52,238 bases of DNA from Dehalococcoidia bacterium (lineage in GTDB: Bacteria > Chloroflexota > Dehalococcoidia > GIF9 > AB-539-J10). A program made the position numbers and the translations under genes. The notes beneath the pieces were generated by a model. The model was not told where the DNA came from. It saw only the letters and a list, made by a program, of their open reading frames with translations, and made no database searches. The first letter of the stretch is position 1. Every line of letters starts with the position of its first letter. Positions 10,369 to 22,307 of the stretch are shown in pieces. The stretch covers positions 1-52,238 of the forward strand of contig PUON01000009.1 of NCBI GenBank assembly GCA_003552125.1, in the 5' to 3' direction.

Positions 10369-11112
10369 CTACACTTCTCGTGCAACTGTAAGCGCGACGA
10401 CTCGAGTCGCACCTGCCTCCCTGATCGCACTGGCACATGCGTCCAGCGTGGCTCCCGTTGTGCATACGTCGTCGATCAGCATGACTGTGGAGCCCAGCAG
10501 CGGACTGTCCGCCCACCGGAACGCCCCCCGTACGTTTCGACGTCGTTCCTCAACATTCTTCGTCCGTACCTGGCTGGTGCTGGTTCCTGCTCTCCGTAGA
10601 GAACGTGGCAACACCCTCATGTTATGAAGCTTACCAACTTCGCGCGCCAGGATCGCGGCCTGATTGTACCCACGAAGCCTTTCGTGCGACGGGTGCAGGG
10701 GTACCGGTACCATAACATCAGCCGTCATGCCGGCCTCAGTCATGCAGGTAGCGATGTAGCTGGCCAGCGTAGGCGCAATCGCTCGAAGATTGTGGTACTT
10801 GAGCTCGTGAACTGCGCGACGTGCGGTGCCTTCGAATCGGAAGACTGAACGAATCGCCTCAATGGAACCTGGATGTACTGCACACGACGCGCAGAGGATG
10901 CCACTGATCTGTGGTTGTCCACATCTGGGGCACAGAGGACCCACGAGAAACGGCAGGTCAGCCTCACAACATGAACACATATAGCTGCCAATTCTTCCAC
11001 ATCCCACGCAGGCGCGGGGGAAGAAGCAGTCCAACGCCAGATCAACTACGTCCCTGACGCGAATCACGACCGCGAAAGTCCGCGCCCTAGTGGCTGCGGG
11101 CGCGGAGTTCAC
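10369..11112 (-). CDS. comF: ComF family amidophosphoribosyltransferase-like protein
   Basis: CVGCGRIGSYMCSCCEADL...LCPRCGQPQ...C..C; LRGYNQAAILAREV; TVMLIDDVCTTGATLDAC. Confidence 0.92.
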   Translation of the reverse strand: MNSAPAATRARTFAVVIRVRDVVDLALDCFFPRACVGCGRIGSYMCSCCEADLPFLVGPLCPRCGQPQISGILCASCAVHPGSIEAIRSVFRFEGTARRAVHELKYHNLRAIAPTLASYIATCMTEAGMTADVMVPVPLHPSHERLRGYNQAAILAREVGKLHNMRVLPRSLRRAGTSTSQVRTKNVEERRRNVRGAFRWADSPLLGSTVMLIDDVCTTGATLDACASAIREAGATRVVALTVAREV

Positions 11113-11368
11113 CGCTCAGAATAGGCTCGTTAAGGTATATCTCTCCGTTCCTGATCTTCAGGTTGAACCCGCAGTCAGGACTCGTACACACCCATGCCTT
11201 GTAGCGAATCGTAGCACCTTGGCTTCCAAAATCAGACAGGGGAACCAGGTCACCCTTGTCGCACTGCAGACATTTTGGAAAAGGAGTGTTCTCCAAGGTA
11301 ATCCACCTCCCAAACCGATACTGCGCACAGTATATATCAGCCCCTTCCTGCCCGCAAACCAAAGGCAA
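11087..11368 (-). CDS. Small zinc-ribbon hypothetical protein
   Basis: CLQCDKGDLVPLSDFG...KAWVCTSPDCGFNLKIRNGEIYLNEPI; two CxxC-like knuckles; sits between comF and thpR on the same strand. Confidence 0.7.
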   Translation of the reverse strand: MPLVCGQEGADIYCAQYRFGRWITLENTPFPKCLQCDKGDLVPLSDFGSQGATIRYKAWVCTSPDCGFNLKIRNGEIYLNEPILSGELRARSH

Positions 11369-11371
11369 AGC

Positions 11372-11998
11372 TCAGCCTGCTCGCAAAGACCGGGTCAATG
11401 GCAGATGGGCTATGCGGGTGTATACTGCGCCCCCTGGTCTCAGTTCGCTTCGCATCAGGCTTACCGCATCCGCGGCGAATGCGATGCGCGTCACCGCTGC
11501 GCACTCGCGTATGGCATTCCCTAGAGCGCTGCGTGTGTCATTCGAAGCTTCCTGTCGTACTCGAGCAAGGGTAAGGTGTGGCGTGAACGGCCGTGTCTCC
11601 AGCGCGAAGCCTAACTCGCCCAGGTTTTCGTCGATGCGGTTCGCCAGTGACGCGAGGGGTGAGGTGTCACCTGATAAGCCGACCCACGCGACACGGGGGG
11701 ATCGCAGCGAGGGGAATCCTCCCAGCGTGTGAGCTTCCAGTTGCATCGGCGGCGTGGCTTCGCAGACGTGCATAAGACGCCTCCGCACCTCATCGGTTTG
11801 TTCCATTCGCACCCGACCGAGGAACTTGAGCGTGAGGTGGATGTTCGCCGAGGGGACCCACTTGATATCAGCGCTTGCGATGGAGCCCCTTAAATGCTCG
11901 ATGGTGGATTCAAGTGTGTTCCTGACATCTTCAGGAAGCTCTATAGCGACAAATGCGCGGATGGTGTGGTCAGTCACGCCGGGTCCTCCCTCGCACAT
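11372..11998 (-). CDS. thpR: RNA 2',3'-cyclic phosphodiesterase (2'-5' RNA ligase family)
   Basis: Two HxTx motifs: HLTLKFLGRV and HLTLARVRQ; RAFVAIELPEDVR N-terminus. Confidence 0.93.
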   Translation of the reverse strand: MCEGGPGVTDHTIRAFVAIELPEDVRNTLESTIEHLRGSIASADIKWVPSANIHLTLKFLGRVRMEQTDEVRRRLMHVCEATPPMQLEAHTLGGFPSLRSPRVAWVGLSGDTSPLASLANRIDENLGELGFALETRPFTPHLTLARVRQEASNDTRSALGNAIRECAAVTRIAFAADAVSLMRSELRPGGAVYTRIAHLPLTRSLRAG

Positions 11999-12845
11999 CT
12001 AGCACGGACACGGCGTTTCGCCACAGCACGGCCTGTTGTGCATCATGGCCCAGGTGTGCCTCCTCCACTTTCTCGAGCGCCAGCCGTTGTCTGATGAGTG
12101 GATAGTCTGAACCAAAGAGGATGCGATCGGTTCCGACAAGGTGAGACACAATCTCGAACACCCCTAGACGATAGAGGTAGTGTGTTGCCGCAGTGTCGAA
12201 ATAGACGTTCGGCATAGCCGCCGCGACCTCCGGCATGAGCGCGTAGAATGGCAACCCCCCTCCCCAGTGCGCACACACGAGAGTCAGTTCGGGAAACGCA
12301 CATGCGAATGCGTAAGGTTGCTCCGGCGTGATCGTTCCCTTACCCGGATAGACGTGTCCCACCGGTTCGGACACGTGGGTAAGCAGAATCAGTTGGTGAT
12401 GGGCCGCAGCAGCCGCGAGAGGCTCCAGCAGCACGGTGTCGGCGAGGGAGTACCCCTGTAAGTCGGGGCGCAGTTCACCAATGCCCACGGCCCCACCTGC
12501 AGCGCATCTCTCCAGTTCACGTAGTGCCAGTTCCGGCAAGGCCGGCTGAAGCATGCAGAATGGGACGATACGGTCCGGCCATTTCGCTGCTGACTCCAGA
12601 ATGTAGTCGTTCGTACGCACGCACAGATCGTGGCTCCGCCATCCAATATTGAGGATGACTGACCGCGCAATCCCGGCTCTGTCCATGCTCACGATCAGGT
12701 CGTCAGCGGTGGTGATCTTCGCGGCTTTCTCTCCGTAGAGCCTTCCAAAGCAGGGATCCTCGTGTGCGAGGGTTTCCCGCTCGTTGATTGCCCACGAGGG
12801 CATAACATGGGTATGGAAGTCGACTATCATATGCGCAATCGCCAC
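11970..12845 (-). CDS. Amidohydrolase family (amidohydrolase_2) metal-dependent hydrolase
   Basis: MIVDFHTHVMPSWAIN...LTHVSEPVGH...LTLVCAHWGGGLPF...ILFGSDYPLI. Confidence 0.9.
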   Translation of the reverse strand: MAIAHMIVDFHTHVMPSWAINERETLAHEDPCFGRLYGEKAAKITTADDLIVSMDRAGIARSVILNIGWRSHDLCVRTNDYILESAAKWPDRIVPFCMLQPALPELALRELERCAAGGAVGIGELRPDLQGYSLADTVLLEPLAAAAAHHQLILLTHVSEPVGHVYPGKGTITPEQPYAFACAFPELTLVCAHWGGGLPFYALMPEVAAAMPNVYFDTAATHYLYRLGVFEIVSHLVGTDRILFGSDYPLIRQRLALEKVEEAHLGHDAQQAVLWRNAVSVLDVRGRTRRD

Positions 12846-12857
12846 CCGGGTTCTGTG

Positions 12858-13343
12858 TCAGCCAGTGTGCAACCTGTCTCTGAGCACCTTCAGATTCAGT
12901 ACGTCTTCTGCATTGTACTGCAGCAGTCTCTTCAGGGCCGCATTGTCCTGATTACGCACGTAACGCCACCAGAGTGCCACTGCTTCCCGTCCGGATATGT
13001 CCAGTATTTCTCGCTTGATGCCGAGACATCGTTCAACCGCCTTGAGCCCGCCGTAAAGTCCGCGGTTCCAGCACGTGTACATGAGATCCTCATGCCTTGT
13101 TGAGACATCGAGTTCTATATTGAGCTGTGAGCGGAGGAAAACCAGGTCGAACCTGGCTCCATTGTAAGTGTAAAGGCACCGCACTCCTCTCAGCAGCTCT
13201 GTTACATCCAGGCGGGTAATCTGCGAACCCACCAATTGGCGAACGGTTGGCGTATTGCCTTCGTCACGGTATATGCCTACAACGGTAATAGCGTCCAATG
13301 ATGGGCTCAGGCCAGTGGTCTCAATGTCCAGATAGGCGTTCAT
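12858..13343 (-). CDS. RNase H-like 3'-5' exonuclease (YprB-type) domain protein
   Basis: MNAYLDIETTGLSPSLDAITVVGIY...LYTYNGARFDLVFLRSQL...GLKAVERCLGI...LLQYNAEDVLNLKVLRDRL (DEDD motifs); start uncertain, the ORF stays open to 13757. Confidence 0.85.
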   Translation of the reverse strand: MNAYLDIETTGLSPSLDAITVVGIYRDEGNTPTVRQLVGSQITRLDVTELLRGVRCLYTYNGARFDLVFLRSQLNIELDVSTRHEDLMYTCWNRGLYGGLKAVERCLGIKREILDISGREAVALWWRYVRNQDNAALKRLLQYNAEDVLNLKVLRDRLHTG

Positions 13344-13590
13344 TTCGGTATCCGCCGCAGGTGCTGCCGAGCCATCCTCAGGGATTACTGCTGTGAGGCA
13401 GTATCGACACCTGGAGACAAAGTACAAGGCTACGGCATGCCCATGCAAAGGATACCATGAGCTTTGATTGTGTCCACAGCGCCAACGGGCAGCGCAATTC
13501 TGTCTGAACATGAACGGGTATGCTATTGCCACACAGTGCAGGCTGCCCAGGTTTGTAGGATGCGAATCAACCACCCGTGATGTCATAGTC

Positions 13591-16168
<2,578 letters not shown>

Positions 16169-16213
16169 CTACCGTGATGTGGCACTGTGCTTCTGGTAGA
16201 ATCGAATACGGAG

Positions 16214-17151
16214 ATGGAACGGCGCTTCTATCTGTTGGACGTCTTCGCTGAGGGGCCATACTCCGGCAATCAGCTTGCAGTCTTTCGTAATGCATCTTCC
16301 CTGATGGAAGACGACATGCTTCGACTCGCGCGGGAGGTCCACTTCTCGGAAACTGCGTTCATCCTGTCCGATGTGCCGCGCGAGGGAGGATACGATGTAA
16401 GGGTGTTCACGCCAGTTCACGAAATCCCGTTCTCCGGACACGCGGTTCTTGGAGCTGCGTGGGTACTGCAGCGCGAGCTTCTGGATGAGTCGCCGGGCTT
16501 CATGAGAGTGAATCTCGGCGTAGGAACTGTGTATATCAGCTTCGACTATCACCACGGTGACCTCGATGCCATATGGATGGCTCACAGATCTGCTGAGTAC
16601 GGACCGTTGATCGACGTTGAGTCAGCAGCGCTTGCGGTCGGGCTGGAGGCTTCGGAAGTGGATAGTCGCTGGCCCATTCAGGAGGTCTCTACCGGGCTGC
16701 CATTCATCATGATTCCCGTGCCCTCGATGGATATCATCCAGCGTGCACGGATCGAGCCTGGTGCCTATGACTGCCTCTCAGCTGCCAGCACTGCGAAAGC
16801 GATTCTCCTCTTTACCCCTGAGACGTACAATCCCGAGAACGACTTCAACATCCGTATGTTTGCCCCAGAGTATGGTGTACGGGAGGACCCTGCCAGTGGT
16901 GCGGGAGCCTGCAGTCTGGCTGCGTACGTCATCAAACATGTCCGCCCCCTGACGCTTGCGACCTTGACCTGCGTATTGAACAGGGTTACGAGATCAGAAG
17001 GCCGTCACTGCTGTTTGCTCGCGTCAGGCGCGAGAAGGACGAGAGACATGTACTGGTGGGTGGGCGAGTGGTGATGGTAGCGCAGGGGCACTTTCATAAC
17101 GTTTACCCTGATCCTCGGGGCTGCGAGGTGTTCAGACTGCCGGCAGTCTGA
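16214..17151 (+). pseudogene. PhzF family isomerase-like protein, frameshifted near its C-terminus in a C5 tract
   Basis: Frame A MERRFYLLDVFAEGPYSGNQLAVFRNA...EDPASGAGACSLAAYVIKHV, then frame B PPDACDLDLRIEQGYEIRRPSLLFARVRREKDERHVLVGGRVVMVAQGHFHNVYPDPRGCEVFRLPAV*; one extra C in 16945-16949 restores a single ORF. Confidence 0.85.
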
Positions 17152-17157
17152 CCGTAT

Positions 17158-18357
17158 TTGGGCGGATGGTATACTTGCTGCGGGGGTATCCTCGAGATCG
17201 GAACTAACTGCCTTGAGATCCAACACCGCTGCCCGGCGTCCGAGGCGAGGGCAGGACTGCTGGAAACAGTCCGTGGAATCATCAGGACTCCAGTATTCAT
17301 GCCGGTTGGCAGCCAGGCGACTGTGAAGTCCCTAACCCCCGATGACCTCTATGGGATCGGGTTCCAGATGCTTCTGGCCAACGCGTACCATCTCTATCTC
17401 CGACCGGGAATCGACGTGATTCATGAGTCAGGTGGCTTGCACCGGTTCATGGCCTGGGATGGCTCCCTCCTCACTGATAGTGGTGGCTTTCAGGTGTTCA
17501 GCCTCGCGGCATTGAGGAGCATTGATAATGACGGTGTCATGTTTCGCTCCCACATCGATGGGAGTGAACACCGCCTCACTCCTGAGAGATCGATTGAGAT
17601 CCAGGAGACACTTGGCGCAGACATAATCATGGTGCTGGACGATGTGCCTGCGGGAGGATCAGACAGTGTCCGTGTACGCCAGTCACTTGACCGCACCCAT
17701 CGCTGGGCGGAGCGCTGTCTGCGCGCGAAGCAGCGACGCGACCAGTCGCTGTTCGCCATCGTACAGGGAGGTGGTGACGTCGGGCTGCGCAAGCGATCGG
17801 CTGCGACGCTCGCATCGCTGGGATTCCCGGGATATGCCATTGGTGGCCTCAGCGTCGGTGAACCTAAGGAGGTCATGTACCGTGTGCTCGAGGCAACTGT
17901 GCCACTACTGCCATCAGACAAGCCACGTTACCTCATGGGCGTTGGTGCCCCCGAGGATATCGTTGAGGCCGTGTGGTACGGGGTCGACATGTTCGATTGT
18001 GTCCTGCCGACACGGGTTGCACGTAACGGCGCACTGTATACCAGGGACGGCAGGCGGAGCGTGAGGCATGCTTCGTTCAAGTCATCGTGGGAGCCAGTGG
18101 ATCCGGACTGCACCTGCTACACCTGTCGCACGTTCTCGGTGGCATACCTGCACCACCTTTTCAAATGCGAAGAGCTGCTTGCCTATCGATTGGCGACAAT
18201 CCACAACCTCAGCTTCTTTCACCGATTGTTGCTGGAGATCCGCGCGGCGATAGAGGAGCAGAGGTTCACCTCTTTTCGAGATGAGTTCCATCAGCGTTAT
18301 CGTCGCACGAATGAAAAAGTGCGCCTTGAACAGAGACGCACGCGTTGCGAAATGTGA
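17158..18357 (+). CDS. tgt: Queuine tRNA-ribosyltransferase
   Basis: TPVFMPVGSQATVKSLTPDDL...LLTDSGGFQVFSL...IMVLDDVPAGG...FAIVQGG...YAIGGLSVGEPKEVM...FDCVLPTRVARNGALYTRDG; true start possibly TTG at 17212. Confidence 0.97.
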   Translation: MGGWYTCCGGILEIGTNCLEIQHRCPASEARAGLLETVRGIIRTPVFMPVGSQATVKSLTPDDLYGIGFQMLLANAYHLYLRPGIDVIHESGGLHRFMAWDGSLLTDSGGFQVFSLAALRSIDNDGVMFRSHIDGSEHRLTPERSIEIQETLGADIIMVLDDVPAGGSDSVRVRQSLDRTHRWAERCLRAKQRRDQSLFAIVQGGGDVGLRKRSAATLASLGFPGYAIGGLSVGEPKEVMYRVLEATVPLLPSDKPRYLMGVGAPEDIVEAVWYGVDMFDCVLPTRVARNGALYTRDGRRSVRHASFKSSWEPVDPDCTCYTCRTFSVAYLHHLFKCEELLAYRLATIHNLSFFHRLLLEIRAAIEEQRFTSFRDEFHQRYRRTNEKVRLEQRRTRCEM

Positions 18358-18399
18358 CCCCCGGGATTGCGGTGCAATACCTGATATCCGGATGCTCAT

Positions 18400-19125
18400 A
18401 TGTGGGACGTGCTACTTAGCTTCAATAATCTCTTATGGCTCGTGTTCGCACTGGTGACCTTGAGCCTGTCAGTTGCGCTATTTCGTGTTTTCGGTCGAAT
18501 AGGGCTTTACGGTCTGGTAGTGGCCGCAGTGATTGTGGCAAACATACAGGTGACCAAGACCGTTCTGCTGTTCGGGCTTACCGCGACCCTCGGGAATGTG
18601 CTCTACGGTACTGTGTTTCTCTCCACCGATGTGCTGAGCGAGTTATACGGCAAGAAAGAGGCTCGTCGCTGTGTCTGGGTGGGCTTCGCCGCTATGGCGC
18701 TCTCGGTGGTGTGGATGCAATTCGCGCTATGGTTTGTGCCCGGCCCTGAAGACTTTGCTCATGATGCTCTGGCCACCATTTTTGGCATCATGCCTCGAAT
18801 TGCCGCGGGGAGTCTGGTTGCGTATCTCGTGTCACAACACCATGACATTGCGGCGTTTCATTTCCTGCGGCGACGAACCGGTGCACGTTACCTGTGGATT
18901 CGCAACTGCGTGTCCACGATGGTATCTCAGGCGATAGACTCGGTGCTGTTCTGCTTCATCGCTTTGTGGGGGGTGTTCGATGCAAGTACCTGGCTGCAGA
19001 TACTGGGTACCACCTACGTGCTTAAATGGCTCCTAGCGTTCCTTGATACGCCATTCATGTACCTCGCTGTGAAGATTGGGTACAGGAGTCCGCTGGTGCA
19101 GGGAGGCGATGATGTGGCAATGTAG
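18400..19125 (+). CDS. yhhQ: Queuosine precursor transporter (YhhQ/VUT family)
   Basis: Polytopic; VIVANIQVTKTVLLFGLTATLGNVLYGTVFLSTDVLSELYGKKEARRCVWVGF... WIRNCVSTMVSQAIDSVLFCFIALWG. Confidence 0.92.
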   Translation: MWDVLLSFNNLLWLVFALVTLSLSVALFRVFGRIGLYGLVVAAVIVANIQVTKTVLLFGLTATLGNVLYGTVFLSTDVLSELYGKKEARRCVWVGFAAMALSVVWMQFALWFVPGPEDFAHDALATIFGIMPRIAAGSLVAYLVSQHHDIAAFHFLRRRTGARYLWIRNCVSTMVSQAIDSVLFCFIALWGVFDASTWLQILGTTYVLKWLLAFLDTPFMYLAVKIGYRSPLVQGGDDVAM

Positions 19126-19247
19126 CCTGGGGTTTGTCTCAGTCTCCTGGTCGAACAGAACACTATGCTGTACTCAAGTAGATTGCGCGATAGGATATCG
19201 CGGGCTATAGTGGCGGCAACAGACTGCACGGAGCGGTGTAACTCGAC

Positions 19248-20840
19248 GTGAGTACGGAGGTTGTGGGAATGAGAATCTCCACGGTAAATGAGATGCGCGA
19301 ATGCGACCGCCGGGCGGTGGAGGAATACGGCCTGTCTGAAGTGGTGCTCATGGAACACGCTGGGCATTCGGTCTACGAGGTACTGAAAACTGAATTCGAT
19401 GTGATGCACCGTCGCTTTCTCGTCCTGTGTGGCAGGGGGAACAATGGTGGTGATGGTATGGTGGTGGCACGCAAGCTGCATTCTCGTGGAGCGGTGGTCC
19501 GGGTGTGTCTTCTTGCAGATGAGTCAGAAGTGCGGGGAACCTCACGTGCCAATTACGATGCGGCAATCGCGGCTGGCATGGAGGTGATCCGTGTTCGCTC
19601 TGCGCACGACTTGCCGGAAGTGAAATCCGGGGATGTCATGGTCGATGCCCTTCTTGGTACAGGACTATCCCGGAGTCCTGAAGGCATCTACGGGGAGGCA
19701 ATTGAATGGATTAATGGCTCCGGATTGCCCGTTGTCGCGGTTGATATACCTTCCGGTGTGAATGGCGACAATGGGCTGGTTCCTGGGGAGGCGGTCACTG
19801 CCTCATGTACGGTTACGTTTGGACTGCCCAAGAGGGGCAACCTGTTACCACCGGGAAGGGAACACTGTGGCAAGCTCATTGTGACACACATATCCTTTCC
19901 GCCGGAGCTGATCAAGGATGTCGGCGGAGTCGAGGTCAGTCGGCCGCTGCCGCTTCCCCCTCGACGGCTGGAGTCGCACAAAGGTGACTACGGCGACGTG
20001 TTATTCGTTGCCGGTGCGAGGTCGTATCTGGGCGCCCCAATGCTTGTAGTGATGTCTTTTCTCAGGGCAGGTGGGGGGTATGGTCGGCTGGCTACCCCCG
20101 CGTCACTCGCTCCACTGGTGGGGAGCCGTGCCAGTGAGGCTGTCATGGTACCTCTGGCGGAAACGTCCGATGGCACGCTGTCGCTGTCCAATCTGGACGT
20201 ACTGTGCCAGATGGGTGATCGAGCGGACATGATGGTGATCGGTCCGGGGGTGTCACTTCACGAGGAGACGCAGGAACTCGTGCGGAGGCTGGCAACTTTG
20301 GTGAAATCTCCTGTCATACTCGATGGAGACGGGTTGAGCGCACTAGCCTCAGATCCATCCTGTATTCGTGGGCGTGAATCAGCTTCCACTGTACTGACGC
20401 CTCATGTCGGGGAGATGGCGAGACTGCTGGGCTGCACGATCGAGCAGATCGAGGCGGACCGGGTGACAGCCGTGATCGAGGCAGTACATAGGTTTGGAGC
20501 TGTCGTGGTGCTGAAGGGGTCGAGCACCCTCATTGGTGGTCCGACAGGGCTGGTGTCGCTTAACCTCACCGGCAACCCGGGAATGGCGACGGCCGGTTCT
20601 GGTGATGTACTTGCCGGCACCATCGCCGCAGTATATGGCATGGGCCTCGAATTGAGGCCCGCTGCTGAAACGGGTGTATTCATACACGGTTTGGCGGGAG
20701 ATCTGGCTGCGGAGGAGATAGGAGAGGACGGACTTGTTGCCAGTGAGATCATGACGCATCTCCCTGTCGCGGTTAGACTCTACCGACAGTCTTTTTCGCA
20801 GTTGACCGACAACTGTTGCGGGCGATTGAACGTTATATAA
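19248..20840 (+). CDS. nnrDE: Bifunctional NAD(P)H-hydrate epimerase / ADP-dependent (S)-NAD(P)H-hydrate dehydratase
   Basis: VLCGRGNNGGDGMVVARKL (epimerase); LTPHVGEMARLLG, VLKGSSTLIG, NPGMATAGSGDVLAGTIAA (dehydratase). Confidence 0.95.
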   Translation: MSTEVVGMRISTVNEMRECDRRAVEEYGLSEVVLMEHAGHSVYEVLKTEFDVMHRRFLVLCGRGNNGGDGMVVARKLHSRGAVVRVCLLADESEVRGTSRANYDAAIAAGMEVIRVRSAHDLPEVKSGDVMVDALLGTGLSRSPEGIYGEAIEWINGSGLPVVAVDIPSGVNGDNGLVPGEAVTASCTVTFGLPKRGNLLPPGREHCGKLIVTHISFPPELIKDVGGVEVSRPLPLPPRRLESHKGDYGDVLFVAGARSYLGAPMLVVMSFLRAGGGYGRLATPASLAPLVGSRASEAVMVPLAETSDGTLSLSNLDVLCQMGDRADMMVIGPGVSLHEETQELVRRLATLVKSPVILDGDGLSALASDPSCIRGRESASTVLTPHVGEMARLLGCTIEQIEADRVTAVIEAVHRFGAVVVLKGSSTLIGGPTGLVSLNLTGNPGMATAGSGDVLAGTIAAVYGMGLELRPAAETGVFIHGLAGDLAAEEIGEDGLVASEIMTHLPVAVRLYRQSFSQLTDNCCGRLNVI

Positions 20841-20853
20841 CAAAGACCTGGCT

Positions 20854-20994
20854 ATGACCGTAACCGATACTGCTCTGGAGGTGCTGGTGTACCGGGTGGA
20901 AGATGGGGGTCCGGCATCAGTTGAGCCTGCGGGGAACTGGTTGGTGGACGAGCAGGGCAATGATGCACCAGTCCTATTTGGTTACGTGCGTTGA
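20854..20994 (+). CDS. Small hypothetical protein (46 aa) directly upstream of the tubulin-like gene
   Basis: Manual translation MTVTDTALEVLVYRVEDGGPASVEPAGNWLVDEQGNDAPVLFGYVR*; co-directional, fits the gap between nnrDE and the tubulin-like gene. Confidence 0.5.
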   Translation: MTVTDTALEVLVYRVEDGGPASVEPAGNWLVDEQGNDAPVLFGYVR

Positions 20995-21025
20995 CATTAG
21001 TGAAGGAGGGCATTAGAATAGCGAC

Positions 21026-22198
21026 ATGAAGCTGCTGGTTATCGGACTGGGACAATGCGGCGGACGTATCGCTGATAGGTTCGCCCGTCTGAATAAGAGA
21101 GGTCATGCACTTCGCGGGATGGATACGCTCGCCGGAGTGTTCGCGGTCAATACCGATGTTACGGACTTGAGTGGTTTGCGGACCATTAAGCCGGACTACA
21201 AGCATAGAATATTGATCGGCGCGCAGCGAACGAATGGACACGGAGTCGGCAAGATCAGCGAGCTCGGTGCTGAGATCGCGAACGAGGATGTCGACAAGAT
21301 CATCGATGCGATTCGTACGGCGTCAGGCTTCTACGAGACTGACGCGTTCCTGTTGTGCGCTGGCGCTGCCGGGGGCACTGGCTCAGGTGCCATCGCCGTG
21401 CTTACCAAGCATTTGAAGGAGCGGTACATAGGCAAGCCTGTCTACAATGTGGTGGTATTGCCGTTCCGGCAGGAGGAGAATACCGAAACCAGGACCATCT
21501 ACAACACCGCTACGTGTCTGAAGTCAACGTACCTGGTGGCGGACGCGGTCTTCCTGATCGACAATCAACGGTATGTGAAGAAGGATGCGCCAGCTGAGAA
21601 CAACCTGAACTCCATCAACGCCCGGGTGGTAGAGCCATTCTATAACGTACTGTGTGCGGGCGAGGAAACCAACAGGCGCTACGTCGGTTCCAAGACGCTT
21701 GATGCGGGTGACATCATTCAGACGCTTACGGGTTGGACGGTCATCGGTGGTGGCAGTGCGAAGCTTGATCGGCGTTTCTCATTGTTTGGCGCCAAGCGGG
21801 ACTTCCGCGAGAAGATGACCGATACCAGTCGGAGCACCCATGCTATGGACCAGGCCATCAGCGAGCTGTCAATGACGATTGATCCCAGTGATGTGGGTCG
21901 GGCGCTCTATCTGCTCACTGCTCCTTCAAAGGAGATGAGCATGGATGTGATGAAGCAATTGGGTGATAATCTGAGAAATCTCGCGCCGAACGCATTAATA
22001 CGAAGTGGCGACTACCCGCGCGATAGCAAGCAGATTGACGTCAGCGTGGTGATGTCCGAGATTCAGAACGTGCGTAAGATCACAGAGTACTTCACGAAAG
22101 CCATCGACCTCATATCGGTGATGAAAGCGAAGAAGGGTCTTGGGTATCAGACGAGACGGCTTGAAGAGTCATTCGACGATATCCCGGTACTGCTCTAG
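21026..22198 (+). CDS. Non-canonical tubulin/FtsZ-superfamily GTPase, CetZ-like
   Basis: MKLLVIGLGQCGGRIADRFARLN N-terminus; FAVNTDVTDL; tubulin signature LLCAGAAGGTGSGAIAVL; possible T7 loop TLDAGDIIQTLTG; GAAGGAGG upstream. Confidence 0.88.
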   Translation: MKLLVIGLGQCGGRIADRFARLNKRGHALRGMDTLAGVFAVNTDVTDLSGLRTIKPDYKHRILIGAQRTNGHGVGKISELGAEIANEDVDKIIDAIRTASGFYETDAFLLCAGAAGGTGSGAIAVLTKHLKERYIGKPVYNVVVLPFRQEENTETRTIYNTATCLKSTYLVADAVFLIDNQRYVKKDAPAENNLNSINARVVEPFYNVLCAGEETNRRYVGSKTLDAGDIIQTLTGWTVIGGGSAKLDRRFSLFGAKRDFREKMTDTSRSTHAMDQAISELSMTIDPSDVGRALYLLTAPSKEMSMDVMKQLGDNLRNLAPNALIRSGDYPRDSKQIDVSVVMSEIQNVRKITEYFTKAIDLISVMKAKKGLGYQTRRLEESFDDIPVLL

Positions 22199-22232
22199 CG
22201 AAACGCACACAACGATCGTATACGGGTAACAG

Positions 22233-22264
22233 AAAGGCCCTCCGGCAACAGCCGGAGGGCCTTT
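22233..22264. terminator. Bidirectional intrinsic terminator between convergent tubulin-like and coiled-coil genes
   Basis: Perfect hairpin AAAGGCCCTCCGGC-AACA-GCCGGAGGGCCTTT with A/T tails on both sides. Confidence 0.9.
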
Positions 22265-22307
22265 GCTTGTCATGAGCTATTCTCGATCACTCAGATGGCT
22301 CCTAATC

